From CAIWHR01 sp963811685 (GTDB lineage: Bacteria > Pseudomonadota > Gammaproteobacteria > Burkholderiales > Casimicrobiaceae): DNA of 64,000 bases. The position numbers and the translations under genes were made by a program. Under the pieces are notes generated by a model. That model saw only the letters and a program-made list of their open reading frames with translations. It had not been told where the DNA came from and did no database searches. Positions 1-8,795 of the stretch are shown here, in pieces. The stretch is taken from NCBI GenBank assembly GCA_963811685.1, contig CAWESK010000023.1, positions 62,001-126,000 of the forward strand, read 5' to 3'. Position 1 is the first letter of the stretch, and each line of letters starts with the position of its first letter.

Positions 1-128
1 TCGAGCACTGCGACCGGATCGTCGTGCTGGAGCGGGGCGCGATCGTCGAGCAGGGGACGCACGCGGAACTGCTCGCGCGCGGCGGTGTCTATGCGCGGCT
101 CGCGTCGCGGCAGTTTCGCGACGAGTAG
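1..128 (+). CDS. ABC transporter ATP-binding protein, C-terminal end (partial)
   Basis: Only the last 41 codons are in the window. They read from EHCDRIVVLERGAIVEQGTH to a TAG at 126-128. This is the segment after the H-loop of an ABC nucleotide-binding domain (the D-R-I-V-V-L-x-x-G-x-I-V-E-x-G-T-H-x-E-L-L pattern), followed by the short tail Y-A-R-L-A seen in exporter half-transporters of the MsbA/LipA type. A fused membrane domain would lie upstream and cannot be seen. Substrate cannot be told. Confidence 0.8.
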   Translation, partial: EHCDRIVVLERGAIVEQGTHAELLARGGVYARLASRQFRDE

Positions 129-188
129 GATCGGGGCTCGCCTCGCTCCCGGCCGTCTAGTTGGCAGCATCCCGTCGCGCGCTGTAAA

Positions 189-3067
189 GTGCACGGTCGC
201 AGGGCGCCCGCAGCGCCGAACGTCGGGGTCCAAGTGTCCACCAGCGTCGCGACTCTCCTCTTCACCGACATCGAAGGAAGCACCCGCCTCTGGGAAGAGC
301 AGCGGGAGGCGATGTCGCCCGCGCTCGCGCGGCATGATGCGCTGTCGCGGGAGGCGGTCGAGCGCAATCGCGGCGTTGTCGTCAAGATGACCGGGGACGG
401 GATGTATGCCGCGTTCGACGCCCCGGCGGATGCGCTGCAGGCGACGCTGACGCTGCTCCAGTCGCTTGAGGACGCGAGCGCAACGAACGGCATCCGGCTG
501 CGCGTTCGCTTCGGCCTGCATCTCGGGATCATCGAACGGCGGGACAACGATGTCTTCGGCAGTCCCGTCAACCGCGCCGCGCGGATCATGAAAGCCGCGC
601 ACGGCGGGCAGGCGCTGGTGTCGCAGGCCGTCGTCGATCAGGTCCGCGATCATCTTCCGCCGGCGGTCTCGCTGCGCGATCTGGGCGGCGTCCGGTTGCG
701 CGACCTCGCCACGCCCGAGCATGTCTATCAGCTCGTGCACCCGGAAATCGAGCAGGATTTTCCGGCGCTGCGCTCGCTCGAGGCGACGCCGAACAATCTT
801 CCGCAGCAGGTCACGTCGTTCATCGGGCGCGAGCGCGAGCTCCGCGACGCCAAGGGCCTGCTCGGGCAGACGCGATTGCTGACGCTGCTGGGAATGGGCG
901 GTCTCGGCAAGACGCGGCTGTCGCTGCAGATCGCCGCCGACCTGATGGAGAATTTTCCCGATGGCGTCTGGTTCGTCGATCTGGCGCCGATCCGTGATCC
1001 GACGCTGGTTCCGAGCGTCGCCGCGCAGGTGCTCGCGGTGCGCGACGAGCCGGGGCGGCCGCTGGTCGAAACGCTCGCCGCCCATGTCAAGGACCGCAAG
1101 CTGCTCGTCGTGCTCGACAACTGCGAGCACCTCGTCGCGGCGTGCGCGCATCTCGCCAATGCGCTGCTGCGAAGCGCGCCGGACGTCCGGATCCTCGCGA
1201 CCAGCCGCGAAGCGCTGCACATCCCGGGCGAACAGACCTACCCGGTGCTGCCGCTCGCCGTGCCTGGTCGGAAGGCGGCGCCGCAGGACCTTCTTCGTTC
1301 CGAAGCCGTGCAGCTGTTCGTCGAGCGGGCGCGGCTGCAGGTTCCGAACTTCGAAGTGACCGCACGCGAGGCGCCGGCTCTCGCCGAGCTTTGCGCCCGG
1401 CTGGACGGCATCCCGCTGGCGCTCGAGCTGGCGGCGGCACGGCTGCGCTCGTTGTCGGTCGCCGAGATCAACGCGCGTCTCAACGATCGCTTCAAGCTCC
1501 TGACCGGCGGCAGTCGCGTGGCGCTGGAGCGGCAGCAGACGCTGCATGCGCTCGTCGCGTGGTCGTACGATCTCCTGAACGAAAGCGAGAAGGTCCTGCT
1601 CGACCGGCTGAGCGTTTTCGTCGGCGGTTTCGATCTTGCCGCCGCCGAGGCGGTCTGCGGCGTCGCGCCGCTCGCGGCCGACGACGTGCTCGATCTCGTC
1701 ACCTCGCTGGTCGAGAAATCGCTCGTCATGGTGGAGCGGCTCGACGACGGTTCGCGCTACGGGATGCTGGAGACGATCCGCGAGTTTGCGCGCGGGCACC
1801 TCGCCGGGCAGGACGAACCGGGGTCGCGCTACGGAATGCTGGGGACGATCCAGGAATTCGCGCGCGAGCGGCTCGTCGTGCGCGGCGACCTTGCCGCTTC
1901 ATCGGCGCGGCACTGCGACTATTACTTGGACGTCGCCAAGAAAGCGCGCTTGATGCTGCAAGGACCGGAGCAGGCGGAATGGACGCGCCGGATGGAAGCC
2001 GAGCTCGACAATCTCCGCGCCGCCATCGCGCTGGCGCTTGCCGGTGGCGTGGACCCGGTGATCGCGGTCAAGTTCGAGGTCGCGTTGATGCGCTTCCGTA
2101 CTCTGCGCGGCTACGCGACCGAGGGCCGCAAGAACCTGCGTGCCGCGTTTGCGCTGCCGGAGCTGCAGGAGCCGACGGTCGCCCGCGCGCACGCGCTGTA
2201 CGTCGGCGGCGTGCTGGCGATGAACCAGGGCGATCAGGCGGAAGCGACGACGATGCTGACCGAATGCCTCGCGATCCGCAGGGACCTGGGCAATCAGCGC
2301 GAGATCGCGGCGAGCCTGTCCACGCTTGGCGACGCTGTACGTGCAGCAGGACGAGGCGGAGAAGGCGCGTCGATTGCGAGGAGGAGGCCCTCGACATCTT
2401 CCGCGAGCTCGGGGACCGGCTCGGGCGAAGGCATCGGATTGCTCAATCTCGGCGGAATTGCGCTGCGCCAGGACGATCAACGACGGCGCGCGGGATTGTT
2501 TCGAACGATGTCTCGAGATCGCGCGCAGCATCAGGCATCAGGAGCTCGAATCCGAATGCGAATGCAATCTCGGGGAGCTTGCGTTCGCCTCGCGGAGACC
2601 TGACTGCGGCGCGGGAGCGGTTCGTGCGCTCGCTCAAGATCTGCGAGGAAGCCGAGGACAAGCGAAATGGGGCGATCGCCGTGTGGTGGCTGGGAAGAGT
2701 GGATGCGGCCGATGGCGACCGCGATTCCGCGCGGAGGAAGTTCGCGGAGGCGCTTCCCGCTTTCCTGGATTTCGAGATGAACGCCGAGGCGATCGAATGC
2801 GTCGAGGATTGCGCCGAGCTCCTCGGCATGGATCAACGCGCCGACCAGGCATTGCGACTCCTCGCCGCGGCCGGCGCCGCGCGCGAGGCGCTCGCGCTTC
2901 GTTCCGCGCGTAGCGAGGCGAGGCAGTCACAGGGTCTCGCGGCGGCGCGCAGGGCGCTTGGCGATGCCGATTTCCGCGCGGCGTCTGCGACCGGCCGTGG
3001 ATGGACGCTCAACGAAGCGATCGCGCACGCGCTCGAATCGCTGGCGGAGCCGCTCGTCACGGCGTAG
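189..3067 (+). CDS. Class III adenylate/guanylate cyclase - STAND ATPase - TPR protein (frameshifted)
   Basis: The N-terminus is a class III nucleotide cyclase domain with the metal-binding Asp in F-T-D-I-E-G-S-T (about residue 27) and a second in T-G-D-G (about 70). An NB-ARC/STAND-type ATPase follows: Walker A GMGGLGKTRLS near residue 236, Walker B LLVVLDNCEHL near 305, then the GIPLALELAAARL motif. The C-terminus is TPR-like. The architecture is that of cyclase-coupled signalling ATPases; the ligand is unknown. The GTG at 189 opens the frame, but the GTG at 234 (giving VSTSVATLLFTD) is an equally good start. The frame is intact to about 2330. Between 2330 and 2600 at least four single-base shifts are needed to follow TPR-like sequence (EEEALDIFRELGDRL, then ARDCFERCLEIARS, then ERFVRSLKICEEAEDK) to the stop at 3065-3067. 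Whether these are sequencing errors or real decay cannot be told. Confidence 0.75.
1752..1870 (+). repeat. 72-bp in-frame tandem duplication inside the cyclase/STAND gene
   Basis: The stretch starting TCGCGCTACGG at 1752 recurs at 1824, a period of 72 bp or 24 codons. It gives two versions of S-R-Y-G-M-L-x-T-I-x-E-F-A-R at the end of the ATPase/winged-helix part. STAND proteins of this kind normally carry this motif once. The copies differ at several positions, so the duplication is not a very recent slip. Confidence 0.8.
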
Positions 3068-3090
3068 GAGCACGAAAAGCTCCGGGCACG

Positions 3091-3119
3091 AAAAAACCCC
3101 GCCACGCGGGCGGGGTTCC
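3091..3119 (-). terminator. Rho-independent terminator for the PEP-CTERM gene
   Basis: A GC-rich hairpin with arms CCCCGCC and GGCGGGG around a short loop. On the minus strand it is followed by a run of six T, the classic intrinsic terminator layout. It lies about 18 bases past the PEP-CTERM stop. The plus-strand cyclase gene ends at 3067, so the hairpin may also help stop that transcript, although its U-tract faces the minus strand. Confidence 0.8.
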
Positions 3120-3136
3120 TTGAGAAAAATCGCGAG

Positions 3137-3683
3137 TCAGCGCAGCCAGCGGCGGCGCGACGCCGCCAGGCCCAGGAGACCGATGCCCAGCAGCGCGAAG
3201 GTGGCGGGCTCGGGCACGCGCCTGATGAAGGTCACCTTTCCCTAGCCATTATGGTCTGGGTCGTCTCCGCAATTGAAGGTGACGATGCCGTCGAGCGCGA
3301 AGGAAAGATCTGCGCCCTCCTCGCCGCAGGGATTGTCTGCTCTGACCGGCTGGAGATTGAAGATGTCGACCAGAATGGCAGTGATGTTGTCCAGGCCATC
3401 GTCGAGCGTGATGAACTGCCCGATTCCCGTTTCCGGAACGGCGGGATCCGTACCATGCATACCCGTGGTGTCGGTGAAGCTGACGTTGGTCACGTCGAAG
3501 GGCACGGGAGCGTGCCTGGGACATCGGGCAAGCAACTCACGTCGACGTTGATCGTGATCGTGCCCCCGAAAGGTCGGGGTCGAAGCCGACGCTGTAGGCG
3601 ATCGCATGCGCCGGCGTGCCGATCGCCCAGGTCGCCGAAGCGGCCAAGGCGCAGAAGAGATTGCGAAGAGTCTTGCTGGTCAT
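3137..3683 (-). pseudogene. PEP-CTERM sorting-domain protein, disrupted
   Basis: Starting at ATG 3683 the sequence reads MTSKTLRNLFCALAASATWA and then A-H-A, a Sec signal peptide. A secreted acidic region follows (for example FITLDDGLDNITAILVDIFN). The C-terminus is a textbook PEP-CTERM signal: V-P-E-P-A-T, a hydrophobic stretch LLGIGLLGLAA, then S-R-R-R-W-L-R and stop at 3137. Such proteins are cleaved by an exosortase and go to the surface or the exopolysaccharide matrix. Three lesions interrupt it: a missing base in a G run near 3568, a missing base near 3505, and an in-frame TAG at 3242-3244 just before the sorting signal. No exosortase is in the window. The protein may be truly dead or may be damaged by base-calling errors. 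Confidence 0.75.
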
Positions 3684-3949
3684 GGCGGAGCCCTTTGCTT
3701 CTTGGGGGCGCGGCATCGGTGGAGATTTGGCGCCGAGGTAAGCGCCCCAGCAAAATCCGAACCACGTTTCGAGTTTCAGTGCAATTGATTGAATTCATGA
3801 TAATTTCTGGCGACGTTGCATAATTGCGCCGGCAGGCCTGATCGCTCATCTGTAATATTTTTCGACAGACTCCATCGAGGGCCACAGGTGGTGCAATGGT
3901 GCAGCGACGCCCGATTCTTGCTGCGCACGGGAAGCGTCCTGCTCGGTTC

Positions 3950-4143
3950 GGACCGGATCTCAACGCCGCGTTAAGGAGCGGCGCGGAGTGGGTGGACAGG
4001 ACTCTCCGCGGCGCCAATCCCGCGGAGTTGCCGGTCGATCAGCCGACGAAATGCGGGCTCGTCGTCAACTCAAGACGGCGAAAGCGCTAGTGCTCGCCAT
4101 CCCGCAGTCGCTGCTGCTGCGCGCCGACGAGGTGATTCAGTAG
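3950..4143 (+). pseudogene. Remnant of DUF534-type ABC transporter substrate-binding protein (C-terminal end)
   Basis: The reading G-P-D-L-N-A..., then EWVDRTLRGANPAELPVDQP and T-K, continued after a one-base shift near 4067 by KTAKALVLAIPQSLLLRADE plus V-I-Q and stop, matches the conserved C-terminus of ABC_sub_bind (PF04392) proteins. These normally end with P-T-K-F-E-L-V-I-N-L-K-T-A-K-A-L-G and an ADEVI tail. The usual 250 or so upstream residues are absent. Sequence from about 3780 to 3950 is AT-richer and shows no coding pattern; it may hold the PEP-CTERM promoter. Confidence 0.65.
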
Positions 4144-4153
4144 CCGCGACCGT

Positions 4154-4846
4154 TCAAAGGCTTTGCATCGGAGTCAGGGGGTCGGGTATCGGCGAAATGG
4201 CCTTCAGTTCTCCGAGGGCCTTCACGCAAATCGCCGACCAATGGCTGAAGAGCAGGCGAAAATCGTAGATGTTGGTCGCCTGGCTCGCTATCTGACGGCC
4301 GAGGTCCTGCGTCGCGCGCCTGTCCGCGACGCGCCCGAGCAAGGCGTTGGTGACCGTGTCGCGCACTTCCACGATCAGCGCGGCTTCGCCGGCAGTGATG
4401 ATCCAAGTCGTTCGCCCGTCGGTTCCCTTCGGCGCGTTGACGCTGAGGTCGAGGACGCCCGAGTTCACCCGCAGCACGTCGGGTCCGGTCGTCGTGACAA
4501 CCTCGTAGCCGGCCTTCTTGAACGCGTCGACGAACACGTCGTCGAAATTGGTCTGCGCGGCCGCCATGATCCTGTTCGCGTCATCCTGCGTCACCCAATT
4601 GCCCACTCCGCCGGAGTTCAGGTTGTAGTCCTTCATCCAGTTCGGCCGGAAGGCGACCTGGGTCCGGGAGATATTCACCTTGGTGTACGGGCGGAAATCG
4701 GCGCCGGGCCGCAACCAGGCGAGCTCCATCTGCCGCGGCTTGACCTGAACGAGGCCATCAGGTGATTGGGCTTGTCCGGAAGCGGTGCTCGCAAGGCAGC
4801 CGAACGCCACCAGCGCAACGATGAAAGACCAAAGGTGACGGCTCAT
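4154..4846 (-). CDS. DUF3313 family exported protein
   Basis: A protein of 230 residues from ATG 4846. It has a signal peptide (MSRHLWSFIVALVAFGCLAS then T-A-S-G-Q-A). The body resembles DUF3313 outer-membrane-associated proteins: a region near W-L-R-P-G-A-D-F-R-P-Y-T-K, then Q-T-N-F-D-D-V-F-V-D-A-F-K-K-A-G-Y and a beta-rich core with V-E-V-R-D-T-V-T-N-A-L-L-G. A Cys at residue 17 lies within the hydrophobic stretch but the lipobox is not ideal. The gene starts 28 bases after the haloperoxidase-like gene upstream on the same strand, so the two are probably cotranscribed. The function of the family is unknown. Confidence 0.65.
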   Translation of the reverse strand: MSRHLWSFIVALVAFGCLASTASGQAQSPDGLVQVKPRQMELAWLRPGADFRPYTKVNISRTQVAFRPNWMKDYNLNSGGVGNWVTQDDANRIMAAAQTNFDDVFVDAFKKAGYEVVTTTGPDVLRVNSGVLDLSVNAPKGTDGRTTWIITAGEAALIVEVRDTVTNALLGRVADRRATQDLGRQIASQATNIYDFRLLFSHWSAICVKALGELKAISPIPDPLTPMQSL

Positions 4847-4874
4847 GACGGAAGCTCCTGTCTCAAAGTAAGCG

Positions 4875-6071
4875 CTACTTCCCGAGGGGGATGAACGGAC
4901 GGTCGGTCGGGACGCCGACCTCGAGCGCGCGCGCGGCAACCTTGTTCGCGATGACGAATCCCTGGTCGAGATCGATGCGGTAATGGATGCCGCCGTACAT
5001 CCGCGAATCTCCGGCTTGCCGCGCCATCGCGAAATAGCGCCCGCGCTGATCGGGGAACCTCGCGTCCAGCACGAGGCCGATCGTTCCGGAGATGCACGCG
5101 TGGTTGCTTGGATACGACGGGTGATTGGGAACGCCAATCGCCAGCGTGATGCCGGGATCCGCCTGGGTCGGTCGCGGCACCCAATAGACGTATTTGGAAT
5201 CATGACACGCGATCGTCGCGTCCACGCTGGCCATGTGAACCTGTGCGAGCGTCCGCGCCGACTCCGCCTCATCGAGCCCATGCGCGGAAATCGCATTGCG
5301 CGCCACATCGTTCCAGAGGCCGGCCGAATACGAGCCCGAGAGAGTCTCCCAGTATTGCGCGATCCGGATTTGCTCGTCGGTGCGGCTGTCGGCGATGGCG
5401 CGGATCTCGGCGACCTGCGCGCGGAATTCCGGCGATTCGTACGCCGGCGGCGGCGGGGCGCGGAAATCGGCGCCGCTCGTCAGAAAGAAGGTTCGCATTT
5501 CGCCGAGGCGCGGACCCAGAGGCGGGCGCGCGGGTTGGGCGCGGCTCGACCATTTGCCGGGACCCTCAGGGGCCGGTCCCGTCCACGCAAGATCGGACCG
5601 GTCCGCCTTTGCGCCGGCAATCACGGCAGCCGCAGCCGAACGTCCGATCTCCACGCCTGCGGCAAAGTCGGCGCGGGCACTGGCTCCGATCGCCGCGCCT
5701 TCTCCGGCAAGGCGACTGCGGATGGCCTGCTCGTCCTTCGGATAAAGATAGGCCAGCACGTCGGCGGCAGCGCCTGCGGCTGCACCCCCTGGTGCGCGGC
5801 CCTGCTGCTTGGCAGCGACGATCGCGTTGTTGATCGCCAGGTTTACGTAGGCAAGCGTCCGCGAGGCCGGAAACTGGCCTACCTGGTTACGCGCGATGAG
5901 CTCGCAGGCATATTCATTCCAGCGCATCGTCGCCGTTGGGAGCGCCCATGGCGAGGGCGCAAGCTGGGATGCGGGGGACGCCGACATGCGCTCCGGCTGT
6001 TGCGCGCATGCGGCGAGACAAGCAACGGCGGCAACGAAAATCAGGGGCGGGATTCGACTGGACGCGCACAT
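4875..6071 (-). CDS. PAP2 / vanadium-dependent haloperoxidase-like lipoprotein
   Basis: A phosphatase/haloperoxidase superfamily protein of 398 residues. All three parts of the signature are present in order: K-Y-V-Y-W-V-P-R-P (KX6RP), Y-P-S-N-H (PSXH, Asn in place of the usual Gly), and S-R-M-Y-G-G-I-H-Y-R-I-D (SRX5HX3D). It could act as an acid phosphatase or, with vanadate, as a haloperoxidase; sequence alone does not decide. The N-terminus has a lipobox, C-L-A-A-C, so it is probably a lipoprotein. I chose the ATG at 6071 because GGAGG lies 4 bases upstream; an in-frame ATG at 6083 has no such site. The DUF3313 gene follows after 28 bases. Confidence 0.8.
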   Translation of the reverse strand: MCASSRIPPLIFVAAVACLAACAQQPERMSASPASQLAPSPWALPTATMRWNEYACELIARNQVGQFPASRTLAYVNLAINNAIVAAKQQGRAPGGAAAGAAADVLAYLYPKDEQAIRSRLAGEGAAIGASARADFAAGVEIGRSAAAAVIAGAKADRSDLAWTGPAPEGPGKWSSRAQPARPPLGPRLGEMRTFFLTSGADFRAPPPPAYESPEFRAQVAEIRAIADSRTDEQIRIAQYWETLSGSYSAGLWNDVARNAISAHGLDEAESARTLAQVHMASVDATIACHDSKYVYWVPRPTQADPGITLAIGVPNHPSYPSNHACISGTIGLVLDARFPDQRGRYFAMARQAGDSRMYGGIHYRIDLDQGFVIANKVAARALEVGVPTDRPFIPLGK

Positions 6072-6101
6072 GTAGCCTCCCATGCGGTGAGACCGGCAAA
6101 A

Positions 6102-6107
6102 ATTATA
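6102..6107 (-). promoter_or_regulatory. Possible -10 box upstream of the haloperoxidase-like gene
   Basis: A perfect TATAAT on the minus strand, 30 bases upstream of the chosen ATG at 6071. No convincing TTGACA lies 16-18 bases further up (the sequence there is near GGATAT), so this is a tentative site in the 210-base divergent gap between this gene and the phosphotransferase operon. Confidence 0.35.
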
Positions 6108-6281
6108 GGCTCGTATGCGTCCGCATATCCACACGCCGCGAAGTCGAGTGCGGATCGACGGATGCGTGGTCCCGGTTCCCGACGGCGATCGCTCGGACAG
6201 GCTTCCTCGAATCCGGGATAATTGGCGAAAAAAGCGCCCTTCCGGCGCCGATTCCGGATCCAGAACCCTCCTCGAGGCACC

Positions 6282-7974
6282 ATGACCGCTCTTGCATTCG
6301 AACCGCCCGACGCCGGCATCTGGGAGCAGGACGCCACCCATTTTCCCCGTCCCGCGACCCGTTTCCTGCAGGAGAGTTTCAAGGAAGGTTTCGTCAAGGG
6401 ATTCCAGGCCGGGACCGCCTGTTACGGACTGCTGCTCGACCACCTCGAGCCGAGGTTTGTGAACGGATTCTTCTACAACAAGAAGATCATCGTCGGCGCG
6501 CCGGAGAACGCCAAGGGGCCGCCGCCGCAACTCGTTTTCAAGCTCATGTGCAGGTTGCATCCCGAGGCCCGCCGCCGGCTGAACACCGCGGCCACGGTGC
6601 TGCAGGAAAAACCTTGGCGCCGGCATATCGAGCACTGGGACACGGTGCTGAAGCCGGAGTCGACGAAGAACCATCTGCGTCTGCAATCCCGCGACCTCGC
6701 CTCGATGTCGGATGCGGAACTCGCGGCGCACGTTGCGGAGTGTTTCGAGAATTCCAAGGCCATGACGTTCCAGCACCACATCTACACCGTTACATGCGGC
6801 GTGGTGATCGGCGACTTCATGGCATGCGCGCAGGAGTGGACGGGACTGCCGGTCGCGGAGATTACGCAGGCGCTGAAAGGAAGCACGCCCATCTCGTCGG
6901 GTGTGACGGATGAGTACTTGGATGCACTGCGCGCAATCGCCGCCGATGCAACTGCGGCAACAATATTGCACGGCCCCGCGCCGCCGGCAGAAAAATTGCA
7001 CGAACTGCAGGCGCTTCCCGGCCGGACCGGACCCGCGGTTAGGACGTATCTGGACCTCGTGTCGCATCGCATCGTGGGCGGCTACGACATCACGTGCGCC
7101 ACGGCGATCGAGACGCCCGAATTGCTGGTCAGTGCTCTGCAGTTCAAGCATTCGCCCGATGCGCAGGCTAAGGCCGACGTGCAGGTGAAGCAACAGATCG
7201 CAAAGATCCGAAATGCGGTCCCGGAGGCGCATCGAGCCCAATTCGATGAGGTGCTTGGGGAGGCTCGGCTCATCAACAGGCTGCGGGACGAGAGGAGCTA
7301 TTGGAGTGATTTGTGGTCGTCCGGAATTTCTCGCCGGGCGTTGTTGGAAGCGGGGCGCCGCCTCGCGGCCAAGGGCAAGATCCGGGCGGCCGAGCATGCG
7401 CTCGATGCGACCTCCGCCGAAGTGCAATCGCTGCTGACCGGAACGGGTTCCGTCGCCCAGCGCCGAGGAGCTGGCGGGTCGCCATCATTTCCGCGTCACC
7501 GTGCCCAACGACATCGCGCCGCCCGTCCTCAACGGCGCACCGCCGCCGCCCCCGCCGGTGGAATGGTTCCCGGAAAAAACGCGGCGGACCATGCGCGCGA
7601 TGAGCACGCTGCTCATGCACCTGCACGGCTTCAGCGCGAGCAAGAGCGAAGGCAATACGGTCCGCGGCACGCCGGTGAGCGCGGGCCGCTACGAGGGGCG
7701 CGCCCGCGTGATCCACAATATCGACGAGCTGGGACGCATCCAGAAGGGCGAGGTGCTGGTGACGCGCTCCACGTCGACCGCATTCAATTACGTGCTGCCG
7801 CTGGTCGGCGCGATCGTCACCGACCGCGGCGGGCTCATGTCGCACGCGGCCATCGTCGCGCGCGAATACGGTCTGCCTGGCGTGGTGGGTTGCCAGGTTG
7901 CCACCCGCAACATTCCGGACGGCGCGATGGTGCGGGTGGATGCCGACAAGGGTGAAGTGACGATCCTTTCATGA
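6282..7974 (+). CDS. PEP-synthase-like enzyme, substrate-binding plus swivelling-His subunit (frameshifted)
   Basis: A protein of about 563 residues from ATG 6282. The first 400 or so residues match the middle, substrate-binding domain of rifampin phosphotransferase / PEP-synthase-like enzymes. The C-terminus is the PEP-utilising mobile domain, with the phosphohistidine signature GGLMSHAAIVAREYGLPGVV; the His codon is 7843-7845. There is no ATP-grasp domain here; it is encoded by the next gene, which overlaps by ATGA. The arrangement parallels phenylphosphate synthase, where the His-bearing subunit gene precedes the ATP-binding subunit gene, and also a rifampin phosphotransferase cut in two. 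One extra C in the CCC run at 7456-7458 breaks the frame; the reading then resumes as S-A-E-E-L-A-G-R-H-H-F. Substrate unknown. Confidence 0.75.
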
Positions 7975-8795
7975 AGGCGCCCGTCGAGCTTCGCCTCGCC
8001 GACGACGAAGCCGTCTTCGGCGGCAAATCGGTTCAGCTGGGCGCGTCGTTGCGCGGCGGATTGCCGGTGCCGCCCGGGTGGGCGCTGGCGGTCGATTTCG
8101 TCGCCGCGCTCGTCGCCGGCGATGCACCGGCGCTCGCCACGCTGGAAGACTTCCTGCAGGACAAGCCGGAACCGTTCGCGGTCCGCTCGTCGGGCGTCGG
8201 CGAGGACGCGAAAATCGCGAGCTTCGCCGGTCAGCACTTCACCGAGCTCAACCGCATCGGCTTTGCCGACATCGTGCAGGCGATCCATCTGGTTTGGGAC
8301 TCGGGCCACTCGGAAGGCGCGCGCGCCTACCGGGCGAAGCTCGGCATCAGCGAAAAGCCGCGCACCGCGGTGACGCTGCAGAAGATGGTGTTTCCCGACT
8401 GCGCGGGCGTGATGTTCACCCGCCATCCGGTGACCGGCGCCGACGAAATCGTCATCGAAGCGTCGTGGGGTCTGGGCGAAGCGATTGTCGAGGGCCTCGT
8501 GATTCCCGATCATTTCCGCTTTGGGAAGGACGGAACGCTGCGGGAAAAAACCGCCGGTACCAAGGACATCTTCATCAAGGCGTTGCCCGGCGGCGGCGTG
8601 GAGGAAATGCCGATCGACGACCCGGAAAAGGTCGGCGCGTTTTGCGTGAGCGACGCGCAGCTTCGCGAGCTGGTTCGACTCGGGGTGCTGTGCGAGAAGC
8701 ACTTCGGGCCCGGGCGCGATATCGAATGGGGCATCGAGAAGAATGTTCTCTACCTGCTGCAATGCCGCACCATCACGACGGGCATGCCGGCTTGA
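7971..8795 (+). CDS. PEP/pyruvate-binding ATP-grasp subunit of the split phosphotransferase
   Basis: A protein of 274 residues equal to the N-terminal PPDK_N nucleotide-binding domain of PEP synthase. Motifs are F-A-V-R-S-S-G-V-G-E-D followed by S-F-A-G-Q-H, then G-V-M-F-T-R-H-P-V-T-G-A-D, E-A-S-W-G-L-G-E-A-I-V-E-G and a closing L-L-Q-C-R-T-I-T. In the family this domain takes the beta and gamma phosphates of ATP and passes one to the swivelling His, here on the partner protein. At 274 residues it is close to the size of the isolated domain, and no second domain is missing from its end. ATGA overlap with the previous gene implies coupled translation and a two-subunit enzyme. Confidence 0.85.
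   Translation: MKAPVELRLADDEAVFGGKSVQLGASLRGGLPVPPGWALAVDFVAALVAGDAPALATLEDFLQDKPEPFAVRSSGVGEDAKIASFAGQHFTELNRIGFADIVQAIHLVWDSGHSEGARAYRAKLGISEKPRTAVTLQKMVFPDCAGVMFTRHPVTGADEIVIEASWGLGEAIVEGLVIPDHFRFGKDGTLREKTAGTKDIFIKALPGGGVEEMPIDDPEKVGAFCVSDAQLRELVRLGVLCEKHFGPGRDIEWGIEKNVLYLLQCRTITTGMPA

Noticed and set aside
6072..7427. Minus-strand extension of the haloperoxidase-like frame by about 450 codons
   Set aside because: It runs antisense to the phosphotransferase subunit gene. A signal peptide with lipobox and GGAGG at 6071 fixes the real start.
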